A stretch of DNA of 64,000 nucleotides. Origin: Candidatus Promineofilum glycogenicum (GTDB lineage: Bacteria > Chloroflexota > Anaerolineae > Promineifilales > Promineifilaceae). Below, one piece after another: positions 15,616 through 23,552 of the stretch. Both the position numbers and the translations under genes were made by a program. The notes under the pieces were generated by a model that was not told where the DNA came from, searched no databases, and was given only the letters and a program-made list of their open reading frames with translations. Numbering within the stretch: position 1 is the first letter of the stretch; each line of letters opens with the position of its first letter. Location of the stretch: positions 62,001 through 126,000 of the forward strand of contig JADJHJ010000026.1 in assembly GCA_016707605.1 (NCBI GenBank), read 5' to 3'.

Positions 15616-17106
15616 TTGTCCATCCAAAATCGGTTGCTGCTCGTCTACGCGCTGATCTTCTGCGTCGTCTACTTCCTGTCGTCGCTGGTCGTCTACACCC
15701 TGCCGCGCGACCAGATTCTGGCCCAGATCGACGCCGATCTCTACTCCCTGGCCGCCGAACTGGTCAGCAGCAGCACCCAGGTCGGAGTCGATGGCGATAT
15801 CCTCGTGCCGCTGTCGGAAGAGTTGGCCACACTGGAGACGGCCTCGACCTTCCTCAACATCATCAACCGGCGGGGGGAGATCGTCGCCCGGTCGAAGAAT
15901 CTCGTCGGCTACGACAAGCTGCTCGACCCGGAGAGCCTGGGCACGGCCGAGGTCTACCGCGTGGTGACGCACGACAACACCCAGGTGCGCGTGTTGACTG
16001 TGCCGGTGTCCGACGACGACGGCCGCATCATCGGCCACATCCAGGTCGCCCGCCTGCTGGACAACTTCGAGGTCTTCAGCCGTGTCCTCAGCCGCGCCTT
16101 GCTCATCAGCATGGGCGCCGCCTTCGTCTCGCTCATCGTCCTGGCCGCGTTGACCTCGACCCTCTTTCGCCCCCTGGAAGACATCGCCACCGTCGCCCGC
16201 CAGATCACCCGCGCCGACGACCTCAGCCGGCGCGTGCCCCACAGCAATCGCACCGACGAGATCGGCGACCTGGCGCGGGCGTTCAATCAGACCCTCGAAC
16301 GGCTGGAGCGCCTCTTCCGCAGCCAGCAGCGCTTTCTGGCCGACGTGTCGCACGAGTTGCGCACGCCGCTGACCAGCGTGCGCGGCAACCTCGACCTGAT
16401 GCGCCGCTTTGGCGACTACGATGAGGAGTCGATGGTCGTCATCCAGGACGAGATGGAGCGCATGAGCCGCCTGCTGGGCGATCTGTTGCTGCTGGCCCGC
16501 GCCGACACCGGCGGCCTGCCGTTGCGCCACGAGCCGGTGGAGCTGGACAACGTGCTATTCGAGGTCTATCGCCAGATCAGCCGCATTGAGAAGCCGGTGA
16601 CGATGGAGTTGACGGCCGTCGACCAGGTGATGATCCTGGGCGACGAAGACCGGCTGAAGCAACTGCTGCTCAATCTGGTGGACAATGCCATCAAGTACAC
16701 CCAGCCCGGCGGCGTGGTGCGGCTGAGCCTGGCCAAAGACACCGGCTGGGCGCAACTGGTCGTCAGCGACACGGGCATCGGCATCCCCGCCGAAGACCTG
16801 CCCCACATCTTCGAGCGCTTCTACCGCGTGGACAAGGCGCGCAGCCGGGCGCAAGGCGGCTCCGGCCTGGGGCTGGCCATCGCCAAGTGGGTCGTCCAGG
16901 CCCACGGCGGGGCGATCAAGGTCGATAGCACCGTCGGCGAGGGCACGACCTTCACCGTGACGCTGCCCATCTATCAGCCGCCCGGCCGGCTCGGCAGCAC
17001 CAATGGCGAGGCGGCCGAGGTGGAGATCAAAACGCGCCCGGGTCTGCGCAATCGCGCATTGCCGGGCACGCTTCGCCGGGGCCAGCAGGTGAATGAAAGG
17101 GAGTAG
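15616..17106 (+). CDS. Sensor histidine kinase, HAMP-HisKA-HATPase
   Basis: A 496-residue membrane kinase starting at TTG. Two membrane segments (about residues 7-28 and 160-180) enclose a ~130-residue extracytoplasmic sensor (ILAQIDADLYSLAAELVSSSTQ... VRVLTVPVSDDDGRIIGHIQVA). A HAMP linker follows (RPLEDIATVARQITRADDLSRRVP), then HisKA with the phosphorylated His in ADVSHELRTPLTSVRGNL. The ATPase has N, G1 and G2 boxes (LVDNAIKYT, VSDTGIGIP, GGSGLGLAIAKWVVQAHGG). It phosphorylates the OmpR-type regulator encoded just upstream. The C-terminal 40 residues after the ATPase are low-complexity and unusual. Signal unknown. Confidence 0.93.
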   Translation: MSIQNRLLLVYALIFCVVYFLSSLVVYTLPRDQILAQIDADLYSLAAELVSSSTQVGVDGDILVPLSEELATLETASTFLNIINRRGEIVARSKNLVGYDKLLDPESLGTAEVYRVVTHDNTQVRVLTVPVSDDDGRIIGHIQVARLLDNFEVFSRVLSRALLISMGAAFVSLIVLAALTSTLFRPLEDIATVARQITRADDLSRRVPHSNRTDEIGDLARAFNQTLERLERLFRSQQRFLADVSHELRTPLTSVRGNLDLMRRFGDYDEESMVVIQDEMERMSRLLGDLLLLARADTGGLPLRHEPVELDNVLFEVYRQISRIEKPVTMELTAVDQVMILGDEDRLKQLLLNLVDNAIKYTQPGGVVRLSLAKDTGWAQLVVSDTGIGIPAEDLPHIFERFYRVDKARSRAQGGSGLGLAIAKWVVQAHGGAIKVDSTVGEGTTFTVTLPIYQPPGRLGSTNGEAAEVEIKTRPGLRNRALPGTLRRGQQVNERE

Positions 17107-17152
17107 ACGGCGCGTGGGCGCGGGCCGTTAACGCCGTCTCGGCCGGATAAAA

Positions 17153-17557
17153 TCAGTGGCGGCCGCGCCGGATAAGATAAAACAGGCCGGCCCCGATGAG
17201 AACAATCGGCCAAAAGGCGCTGTTGACCCAGCCGAACTGGCTGAGCAGGAAGAACGCGCCGAAGAGGATCATGATGACACCGATGGTCGCCGCCGGGCTA
17301 AAGCGGGCCTTGAGATCGGCCGGGTCGCCGGCCCCGCTCTCGTCCATGACGCGAATGACGGGCTGCGCCCGCGACGGCGTGGGCAGGATGATCCACAGCA
17401 ACAGATAGATCGCCACTCCGATGCCGCTGGCCAGGAACAGGACGACGAATGCCAGGCGCACCAGAACGGGATCAACGTTCAGATAGTCGGCCAGGCCGCC
17501 GCACACACCGGCGAGCATCCTGTCCGTTTCACTCCGCATTAGCCTTGCTTGCTGCAT
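17153..17557 (-). CDS. PspC-domain membrane protein
   Basis: A 134-residue protein with an N-terminal PspC domain (RLMRSETDRMLAGVCGGLADYLNVDPVLVRLAFVVLFL...IYLLLWIILP) followed by two more hydrophobic helices (IGVIMILFGAFFLLSQFG, FWPIVLIGAGLFYLI). PspC proteins take part in membrane-stress responses. The start at 17557 is set by GGAGG eight bases upstream; a GTG at 17572 overlaps that site. It is convergent with the two-component operon, and whether that system senses the same stress is speculative. Confidence 0.88.
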   Translation of the reverse strand: MQQARLMRSETDRMLAGVCGGLADYLNVDPVLVRLAFVVLFLASGIGVAIYLLLWIILPTPSRAQPVIRVMDESGAGDPADLKARFSPAATIGVIMILFGAFFLLSQFGWVNSAFWPIVLIGAGLFYLIRRGRH

Positions 17558-17768
17558 GGCTTCTACCTCCACTACTTAATCTTTGCCCCCTATACGCCGC
17601 AGCTTCGGCCAAAGTTGCAGCCGCGGCGCACATGAGAGGGGGATGACTGGGACATAAACCCTATGGAAATGGTGGCTCATTTTGCTATACTGGCTGGTTG
17701 TAACATCGCTAAAAAGGTCATCAGGGTGATCGGCGACGCGTGGAGCTTGCTGTTCGGTGAAGATACCA

Positions 17769-18056
17769 ATGACCAATGCGTGGAAAGAGAGCGTGGCGCG
17801 CCTGGTGCGTCGTCAACCTTTCCGTAGAATGCTGGCCTGGGGCGTACGAATAGTTGTCCCGCGGCAGCGCGTAGGAGTTTCCCTGGTGGCTTTCAACACA
17901 GACGAGGAAGTCTTCTTGCTAAGGCACGTTTTTCACACTGCGATCCCGTGGGGTCTGCCCGGCGGCTGGTTGGCGCGCGATGAAGCGCCGGCCCGCGGCG
18001 TGGCCCGCGAACTGCGCGAGGAAACGGGGAGGAGGCTCTGCGGCTATGAACCGTAA
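17769..18056 (+). CDS. Nudix hydrolase, C-terminally truncated
   Basis: A 95-residue protein with the first beta strands of the Nudix fold (GVSLVAFNTDEEVFLLRH, WGLPGGWLARDE) and a complete Nudix box in GGWLARDEAPARGVARELREETG. It then stops after only eight more residues (RRLCGYEP), where the family continues for ~50-70. The stop lies inside the first codons of the next gene, in another frame. The 3' half seems to have been lost by a deletion that joined it to the serine-hydrolase gene. GTG at 17757 is an alternative start. Catalysis is doubtful without the missing strands. Confidence 0.7.
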   Translation: MTNAWKESVARLVRRQPFRRMLAWGVRIVVPRQRVGVSLVAFNTDEEVFLLRHVFHTAIPWGLPGGWLARDEAPARGVARELREETGRRLCGYEP

Positions 18057-19539
18057 CAGCGCCCCCGGTTTAGGACAGTGGATCACCGTCTCCCTGATGG
18101 TGGTCGTTTCGATGTTCCTGCTGTACAAGCTGTACCAGTACGCCGGCACGCGCACCACCTATCCCACCGGCCTGACTATTGGCGGCGTCGACGTCGGTGG
18201 CCTGACCGAAGAAGAAGCTCGCGCCGCCGTCACCAAGCAGTATCTCGACACGGCCGTCAGTCTCTTCCACGGCGAGAACTCCTTCGACCTGATGCCCGCC
18301 CAGGCCGAGTTCACCCTCGACTTCGACACCATGCTGACCGGGGCCGAAACGGAGCGCACCGGCCAGTACTTCTGGCCCGGCTTCTGGGGCTATCTATGGG
18401 GGCGACCTTACGAGGTTGACCCTGTGCCGCTAGTGGCCAGCCACAACCGCGACGCGTTGCGCAACGTCCTGGAAGAGATCCGCAGCGTCGTTGACCTGCC
18501 CGCCCAGCCGCCCCAGCCCATCCCCGGCAGCATGAGCTTCCAATATGGCTCGCCGGGAACCGAGACCAACGTTGAGGCCAGCTTCGCCGACATCGAAGCG
18601 GCGCTCTATCGCCCTACATTGCGCCAGGCGCGCCTCGTCGTGGAGCCGAAAGAGCCGGAGCGGCCGAACATGAACCTGCTGGCCCGCCTGCTGGTCAACC
18701 GCCTCCAGGTCTACGAGCAGGACACCGGCGGCATGGCCAGCGTCTTCATCATGGATCTCAACACCGGGGCCGAGATCAACATCAACAGCAGCGAATCGGT
18801 GTCGGCCATCGACCTGATGAAGATCCCCATCGTGCTGGAGACCTACCACAGCCTCGACCAGTTACCGACGCTGTCGCAGCGCCAACTCATCTCCGACACG
18901 CTGGTGGTCAACCCAGAGCATACCAGCGCCAACGAACTGCTGGCCGTCATCGGCGCGGAGGGCGACGCCGTGGCCGGCGCGGCCCAGGTGACGGCGGCGA
19001 TGCAGCGGCTGGGCCTGGTCAACACCTTCATCATGGCCCCCTACGACGCCGGGCTGCCCGCCGGGCAGCGGACGCCGGAGACGCCGGCCAACACCGTTGA
19101 GGTGCTGCGCGCCAACCCCAGCCCGACCATGCAGACCACGGCCGAGGACATCGGCACGCTGCTGTCGATGATCTACTACTGCGCCACCGGCCAGGGCGGC
19201 GCGCTGCCCGCGGCCTTCCCCGGCCAGGAGTGGCAGCGCGAATGCCTGGAAATGCTCGACTACATGCAGCAAAACAAGATCGGCAGCCTGCTCGAAGAAG
19301 GCGTGCCGACCGAGGTCAACGTCGCCCACCGCCACGGCTGGACGGGCGACACCCACGTCGACGCCGGCATCGTCTTCAGCCCCGGCGGCGACTACATCCT
19401 CGTCGAAGTGCTCTACAAGCCGGAGTGGCTGGAGTGGGAAGTCAGCGCGCCGCTGATGGCCGACGTCTCGCGCGCCGCCTATAACTACTTCAACCTCGAT
19501 GCGCCCTATCTGAACGAGACGAGCGCCGCTAACAACTAG
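18046..19539 (+). CDS. Beta-lactamase-like serine hydrolase paralogue 1, degenerate active site
   Basis: A 497-residue protein: an N-terminal membrane anchor (ITVSLMVVVSMFLLYKLYQY), a VanW/YoaR-type peptidoglycan-binding-like region (IGGVDVGGLTEEEARAAV), and a C-terminal class A beta-lactamase-like domain (SVFIMDLNTGAEININSSESVSAIDLMKIPIVLETY onward). Aligned with paralogue 2 encoded next, the SxxK serine is Asp (D-L-M-K, codon GAC), the SDN-like loop reads PEHTSANE, and KHG reads RHG. It is therefore probably non-catalytic, perhaps a regulator or binding partner of paralogue 2. Start ATG 18046 follows GGAGGAG and overlaps the truncated Nudix gene. The pair is 14 bases apart, one operon. Confidence 0.85.
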   Translation: MNRNSAPGLGQWITVSLMVVVSMFLLYKLYQYAGTRTTYPTGLTIGGVDVGGLTEEEARAAVTKQYLDTAVSLFHGENSFDLMPAQAEFTLDFDTMLTGAETERTGQYFWPGFWGYLWGRPYEVDPVPLVASHNRDALRNVLEEIRSVVDLPAQPPQPIPGSMSFQYGSPGTETNVEASFADIEAALYRPTLRQARLVVEPKEPERPNMNLLARLLVNRLQVYEQDTGGMASVFIMDLNTGAEININSSESVSAIDLMKIPIVLETYHSLDQLPTLSQRQLISDTLVVNPEHTSANELLAVIGAEGDAVAGAAQVTAAMQRLGLVNTFIMAPYDAGLPAGQRTPETPANTVEVLRANPSPTMQTTAEDIGTLLSMIYYCATGQGGALPAAFPGQEWQRECLEMLDYMQQNKIGSLLEEGVPTEVNVAHRHGWTGDTHVDAGIVFSPGGDYILVEVLYKPEWLEWEVSAPLMADVSRAAYNYFNLDAPYLNETSAANN

Positions 19540-19553
19540 CCCCACCCACGATC

Positions 19554-21095
19554 ATGCTCAGGGCCATTCGCCGCATCCTGTTAGTCACTCTGCTCGTTCT
19601 GGGCAGCGCCTTCCTGCTCTACCAGGGCTTTCTGTTCTGGCGGGCGATGGACAAGCTGCCGCCGGGCACGACCATCGCCGGCGTCGACGTGGCCGGCCTG
19701 ACGCTGGACGCGGCCCGCGAGGCGGTCAACGAGCGCTTCCTCTCGCCGGTGGCCATCTTCAACGGCCAGGAGCGCGCCGCCGAACTGCTGCCGGCCGAAG
19801 TGGGCTTCACCATCGACACCGAGAGGATGCTGGTCGCCGCCCGCGCCGAATGGGACAAACAGGAGATGTGGCGGCGCTATGCCGAGTTTGTCGTCGGCAT
19901 GTCGCCACAGCCGATCACCGTCGCCATCGTCGCCCGCCACGACGACGCCGCCCTGCGCCGCCAACTGGACACCATCGCCAACTTCGTCGACCGCCCGGCC
20001 CAGGGGCCGCAACTGCTGGTCAGCACCGGCGAGATTCAATCCGGCGTGTCCGGCGTCGTCACCGACCGCGAAACGAGTATGCAGCAGTTGCGCGTCGCCC
20101 TCTACAGCGCCGAAGACCGCGCCGCCGAACTGCTGCTCATCGACGAACCCGCCCCCGACTGGACCATCCAGGTGCTACAGGACGCCATCGAGAACCAATT
20201 GACCGCGTTCGAGGGCTTCGGCAGCGTCTACATCCTGGACTTGCAGACGGGCGAGGAAGTGCGCATCAACTCCGACGTGGCCGTGTCCGGCCTGAGCATC
20301 CTGAAGATCGCCATCTTCATCGAGGCCTACCGCACCCTCAACGCGCCGCCCAACGACACCGAGCGGCAACTGTTCCTGGATACGGCCACCGCCTCCAGCA
20401 ACCACGCCGCCAACCTGTTGCTCCACATCATCGCCGGCGAGGACAACACCTACGCCGGGGCCGAGGCGCTGACCGAAGGGATGCACGAGATGGGCATGGT
20501 CAACAGCTTCATGGCCATCCCCTACGACGCCCAGGTCGTGCCCAGCCGTCCCAGCACCTATACCACCCCGGCCAACCAGCGCACCGACATCAGCACCAAC
20601 CCCGACACGACGATGCAGACCACGGCCGAGGACATCGGCGCTATTCTGGGAATGCTCTACTACTGCGCCCGCGGCGAGGGCGGCTTGCTGGCCGTCTACC
20701 CCGGCGAGATCACCCAGGAAGAGTGTCAGGCCATCGTTGACCTGATGGTGCAGAACGTCGAGGGCAACCTGATTCGCTACGGCGTGCCGGAGTCGGCCGA
20801 CGTGCGCGTGTCGCACAAGCACGGCTGGAGCTTCAACGAGCACGGCGACGCGGGCATCGTCTACACCCCCGGCGGCGACTACGTCATCTACACCCTGCTG
20901 GCCCAGCCGGAAAACGACTGGCTGATGTCGGAGTACAGCTTCCCCATCCTGCGCGAAATCTCCCGCTCGGCCTACAACTACTTCAACCCCAATGCCCCCT
21001 ATGAGGGTCGCCCGGTCGAAGAGCAGGTCGTCAACGAGACAACCATGCCCGACATCCCCGGCGTCACCCCGCCGGACGCGGTAGACGGGAACTGA
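19554..21095 (+). CDS. Beta-lactamase-like serine hydrolase paralogue 2
   Basis: A 513-residue membrane-anchored serine hydrolase with the same layout as its upstream neighbour: signal anchor (ILLVTLLVLGSAFLLYQGFLFW), a repeat-type envelope domain (IAGVDVAGLTLDAAREAV), and a class A beta-lactamase/DD-peptidase-like domain. Here the catalytic motifs are intact: SILK (SxxK) in SGLSILKIAIFIEAY, SSNHAANLLL (SxN) and SHKHGW (KHG in place of KTG), followed by HGDAGIVYTPGGDYVIYTLL. It likely acts on peptidoglycan or related acyl substrates outside the membrane. A short Pro-rich tail follows the domain. Antibiotic resistance is not implied by the sequence. Confidence 0.85.
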   Translation: MLRAIRRILLVTLLVLGSAFLLYQGFLFWRAMDKLPPGTTIAGVDVAGLTLDAAREAVNERFLSPVAIFNGQERAAELLPAEVGFTIDTERMLVAARAEWDKQEMWRRYAEFVVGMSPQPITVAIVARHDDAALRRQLDTIANFVDRPAQGPQLLVSTGEIQSGVSGVVTDRETSMQQLRVALYSAEDRAAELLLIDEPAPDWTIQVLQDAIENQLTAFEGFGSVYILDLQTGEEVRINSDVAVSGLSILKIAIFIEAYRTLNAPPNDTERQLFLDTATASSNHAANLLLHIIAGEDNTYAGAEALTEGMHEMGMVNSFMAIPYDAQVVPSRPSTYTTPANQRTDISTNPDTTMQTTAEDIGAILGMLYYCARGEGGLLAVYPGEITQEECQAIVDLMVQNVEGNLIRYGVPESADVRVSHKHGWSFNEHGDAGIVYTPGGDYVIYTLLAQPENDWLMSEYSFPILREISRSAYNYFNPNAPYEGRPVEEQVVNETTMPDIPGVTPPDAVDGN

Positions 21096-21105
21096 CCTCA
21101 CCCAT

Positions 21106-21134
21106 TTGGCAGCCGTCGGCGATGGGCCTACAAT
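21106..21134 (+). promoter_or_regulatory. Promoter of the acyl-CoA-binding protein gene
   Basis: TTGGCA (21106-21111), 17 bases, TACAAT (21129-21134), with the gene's Shine-Dalgarno GGAGG and ATG 23 bases further on. Confidence 0.7.
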
Positions 21135-21156
21135 GCCCCCATTCACGGAGGCAACA

Positions 21157-21420
21157 ATGGATGCAACGCTGCAAGCCCAATTCGAGTCGGCCGCCCAGGC
21201 GGCCACGTCCCTGCCCCAGCGGCCCGACAACGAGACGATGCTGCGACTCTACGCCCTGTTCAAGCAAGCCAAATCGGGCGACGCCGCGGGCAACCGGCCG
21301 GGCATGTTCGACATGGTCGGCCGGGCCAAATACGACGCCTGGGCCGCGCTGCGCGGCACGCCGCGCGAGACGGCCATGCGCGACTATGTTGCCCTGGTCG
21401 AGAGCCTGAAAGCGCACTAA
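21157..21420 (+). CDS. Acyl-CoA-binding protein (ACBP)
   Basis: An 87-residue four-helix protein matching the ACBP family end to end: MLRLYALFKQAKSGDAAGNRPGMFDMVGRAKYDAWAALRGTPRETAMRDYVALV in segments, including the ligand-contacting Tyr and Lys of LYALFKQA, the Lys of GRAKYDAW and the later Tyr of AMRDYVALV. ACBPs bind long-chain acyl-CoA in the cytosol and serve as a pool and carrier. They are universal in eukaryotes and patchy in bacteria. ATG 21157 has GGAGG five bases upstream, and its own promoter precedes it. A single-gene unit. Identification is secure. Confidence 0.92.
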   Translation: MDATLQAQFESAAQAATSLPQRPDNETMLRLYALFKQAKSGDAAGNRPGMFDMVGRAKYDAWAALRGTPRETAMRDYVALVESLKAH

Positions 21421-21430
21421 GAGTATCTAT

Positions 21431-21573
21431 CCGCAGATTGAGCAGATTCGGCAGATTAAAGAAGCTCCCCAGGGCGCAAAGGGCAAAGGGAAAAGAAAGA
21501 AAAAACTTTTCTTTCCTGGCGTCCTTCTTCCCGGCGCGAGCTTTTCAATCTGCCAAATCTGCCCAATCTGCGG
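21431..21573. repeat. Palindromic element, family A variant (long loop)
   Basis: Arms CCGCAGATTGAGCAGATT (21431 on) and its imperfect complement ending 21573 enclose an ~88-base loop rich in GGGCAAAGGG. It fills the gap between the ACBP and aldo/keto reductase genes. Confidence 0.75.
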
Positions 21574-21603
21574 ATCAACCTTCTTCTCTAAAGGAGTAAC
21601 ACA

Positions 21604-22575
21604 ATGGAATACCGCCGCCTCGGCCGCACCGGCCTGAAGGTCAGCACCATCTGCCTGGGCACGATGCAGTTCGGCTGGACGACCGACGAGCCGACCGCCC
21701 ACACCATCCTCAGCCGCGCCGTCGAGCTGGGCATCAACTTCATCGACACGGCCGACGTCTACTCCCGCTGGCACCCCGGCAACCCCGGCGGCGTCAGCGA
21801 GACCCACATCGGCAACTGGCTGGCCGGCGGCTCCACGCCGCGCGACCAGCTGGTCATCGCCACCAAGGTGCGCGGCAAGATGGGCGACGGCCCCAACGAC
21901 CAGGGCCTCTCGCGCGGCCACATCATGCAGGCCGTCGAGGCCAGCCTGCGCCGCCTGCGCACCGACTACATCGACCTCTACCAGACCCACTCCTTCGACC
22001 CGGAGACGCCCATTGACGAGACGCTGCGCGCCCTCGATGACCTGGTGCGCGCCGGCAAGGTGCGCACCGTCGGCTGCTCCAACTACCCCGCCTGGCAACT
22101 GATGAAGGCGCTGTGGACCAGCGACGTCGGGCATCTCGTCCGCTACGACAGCCTCCAGCCGCACTACAGCTACGTCCATCGCGCCGAGTTCGAGCGCGAG
22201 TTGCAACCGCTGTGCCTCGACCAGGGCGTGGGCGTCATCCCCTATAGCCCGCTGGCGGCCGGCTTCCTGACCGGCAAGTATCGCCGCGACACGCCCCTGC
22301 CGGAGTCGGCGCGGGCCGGCGGCGTCCAGCGGCGCTACATGAACGAGCGCGGCTTCGCCGCCGTGGACAAGCTGGAAGAGGTCGGCCGCGGCCACGACGC
22401 CACCATCGCCCAGACGGCCATCGCCTGGGTGCTGGCCAACCCGGCCGTCACCTCGGCCATCATCGGGGCCAACACCATCGCCCAACTGGAAGACACGACC
22501 AGGGGCGCGGCGGTGAAGCTGTCGGCCGAGGAGAAGACGGCGCTGGATAAGGTGACGGCCTGGGAGAAGGACTGA
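21604..22575 (+). CDS. Aldo/keto reductase
   Basis: A 323-residue (beta/alpha)8 NADPH-dependent oxidoreductase. Catalytic tetrad residues are visible: Asp and Tyr in FIDTADVYS, Lys in LVIATKVRG, His in DLYQTHSFD. The NADP-binding C-terminal part includes YSPLAAGFLTGKY and the AITSAIIGANTIAQLEDT-like segment (seen as AVTSAIIGA). Substrate cannot be deduced; this subfamily includes oxidoreductases related to YajO/Tas and potassium-channel beta subunits. AAAGGAG precedes the ATG. A single-gene unit bounded by repeats upstream and the DUF433 promoter downstream. Confidence 0.92.
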   Translation: MEYRRLGRTGLKVSTICLGTMQFGWTTDEPTAHTILSRAVELGINFIDTADVYSRWHPGNPGGVSETHIGNWLAGGSTPRDQLVIATKVRGKMGDGPNDQGLSRGHIMQAVEASLRRLRTDYIDLYQTHSFDPETPIDETLRALDDLVRAGKVRTVGCSNYPAWQLMKALWTSDVGHLVRYDSLQPHYSYVHRAEFERELQPLCLDQGVGVIPYSPLAAGFLTGKYRRDTPLPESARAGGVQRRYMNERGFAAVDKLEEVGRGHDATIAQTAIAWVLANPAVTSAIIGANTIAQLEDTTRGAAVKLSAEEKTALDKVTAWEKD

Positions 22576-22604
22576 ACCGAATAATGCCTGGATATGAGGG
22601 GCGA

Positions 22605-22633
22605 TTGACTTTGCTATTTGGTCGGTCTACACT
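22605..22633 (+). promoter_or_regulatory. Promoter of the DUF433 gene, apparently leaderless
   Basis: TTGACT (22605-22610), 17 bases, TACACT (22628-22633). The ATG at 22642 lies 8 bases past the -10 box, so transcription should begin at or next to the start codon; no Shine-Dalgarno is present. Confidence 0.7.
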
Positions 22634-22641
22634 TCTAACCA

Positions 22642-22884
22642 ATGAACCCACTACTGGAACGCATCTCGATCAATCCCAACATCTGCTTTGGCAAGCCCTG
22701 CATTCGCGGCACGCGCATATGGGTCTCGCTGATTCTTGACTTTTTGGCCGGCGGGATGAGTATCCAGGAAGTGCTGGAGCAATATCCTCACCTGGTAGAA
22801 GAGGACATCCGCGCCGCTATTGCTTATGGCGCAGAGATGTCGCGCGAGCGCTACGTCGATCTCCCAGTTCCCGCGGCCTTATGA
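22642..22884 (+). CDS. DUF433 antitoxin-like protein, orphan
   Basis: An 80-residue DUF433 protein (ISINPNICFGKPCIRGTRIWVSLILDFLAGGMSIQEVLEQYPHLVEEDIRAAIAYGAE), a helix-turn-helix antitoxin family usually paired with a DUF5615 PIN-like toxin starting at an overlapping ATGA. Here ATGA is present at the stop, but the overlapping frame hits TAG after two codons, so the toxin is missing. The mRNA is probably leaderless. Identification is good; biological role without a toxin is unclear. Confidence 0.88.
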   Translation: MNPLLERISINPNICFGKPCIRGTRIWVSLILDFLAGGMSIQEVLEQYPHLVEEDIRAAIAYGAEMSRERYVDLPVPAAL

Positions 22885-23078
22885 ACTAGCTGACGAACTC
22901 GGCCCCAAGATCGGCAGGCAAGCCACAGCGTCGATGGGCTGGGGCTGAATCGTTACCAAGCTGGCCTGGTCGGCCGCTGTTGGAATGGCATCCGTTTGCC
23001 GAAAATAGGCGCGAGCACTGTGGATCGTAGAAGTCGATCGATCGAGTTATCAACCGAGTGAACACTAAGGAGCAAAAC
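22885..23078. other. Intergenic region with no confident gene
   Basis: The stretch after the DUF433 gene has no intact reading frame. A plus-strand frame reading GLNRYQAGLVGRCWNG faintly resembles transposase C-termini, but it is too short to assign. The final 15 bases hold the molbindin ribosome-binding site. Confidence 0.4.
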
Positions 23079-23288
23079 ATGAAACTAAGTGCCCGTAACG
23101 TCCTCAAAGGCCGCGTCGTCGCCATCACCCCCGGCGCGGTCAACGTCGAAGTCGTCATCGAGATCGCCCCCGGCGTGCAGGTCGTTTCGATCATCACCAA
23201 AAGCTCGGCCGAGAGCCTGGGGCTGGCCGTGGGCAAAGAGGCCTACGCCGTCGTCAAGGCGTCGAGCGTGATGGTGGCCGTCGACTAA
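23079..23288 (+). CDS. Molbindin (single TOBE/Mop domain)
   Basis: A 69-residue protein made of one Mop/TOBE domain: MKLSARNVLKGRVVAITPGAVNVEVVIEIA at the start and VVSIITKSSAESLGLAVGKEAYAVVKASSVMVAV at the end, read in pieces. Molbindins assemble as hexamers that bind molybdate or tungstate and buffer it for cofactor synthesis. AAGGAG lies six bases before ATG 23079; an in-frame ATG 21 bases upstream lacks one. No mod transport genes are nearby. A hairpin with family E sequence lies 20 bases downstream and may act as a terminator. Confidence 0.93.
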   Translation: MKLSARNVLKGRVVAITPGAVNVEVVIEIAPGVQVVSIITKSSAESLGLAVGKEAYAVVKASSVMVAVD

Positions 23289-23305
23289 GACTGCGCCGCC
23301 AGGCA

Positions 23306-23328
23306 AGGCGCGATTCTCCCGAATCGCG
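23306..23328. repeat. Half copy of palindromic element, family E
   Basis: GCGATTC-TCCC-GAATCGC hairpin (23310-23327), the core of the family seen complete at 33129-33203 and 34572-34636. No following T-run. Confidence 0.7.
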
Positions 23329-23552
23329 GCCCTGCTCAATCCTTAACGCTCGCCTAAAGCAGTGGCCGCCGCGCCGCGCGTCTGCTATCGTACTCACATT
23401 GCCGATGGCGCGATCAGTGGCCCTGTTTCATCTTCGCTGACACCCACCCGACATTCTCATCTACATCCCGATCATCGCCGAGGCGGTCACGCGTGTTACC
23501 GCCTCTTTCTATTCCTGGGGCCGGTCGTAGCAGCGCCACGGCGGAGGACGCT

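Noticed and set aside
18046..21095. Antibiotic-resistance beta-lactamases
   Set aside because: They are large membrane-anchored proteins with envelope-binding domains and KHG/RHG instead of KTG; resistance is not supported by sequence.
22885..23078. Transposase remnant after the DUF433 gene
   Set aside because: Only about 15 residues faintly resemble a transposase end; no inverted repeats or target duplication were seen.
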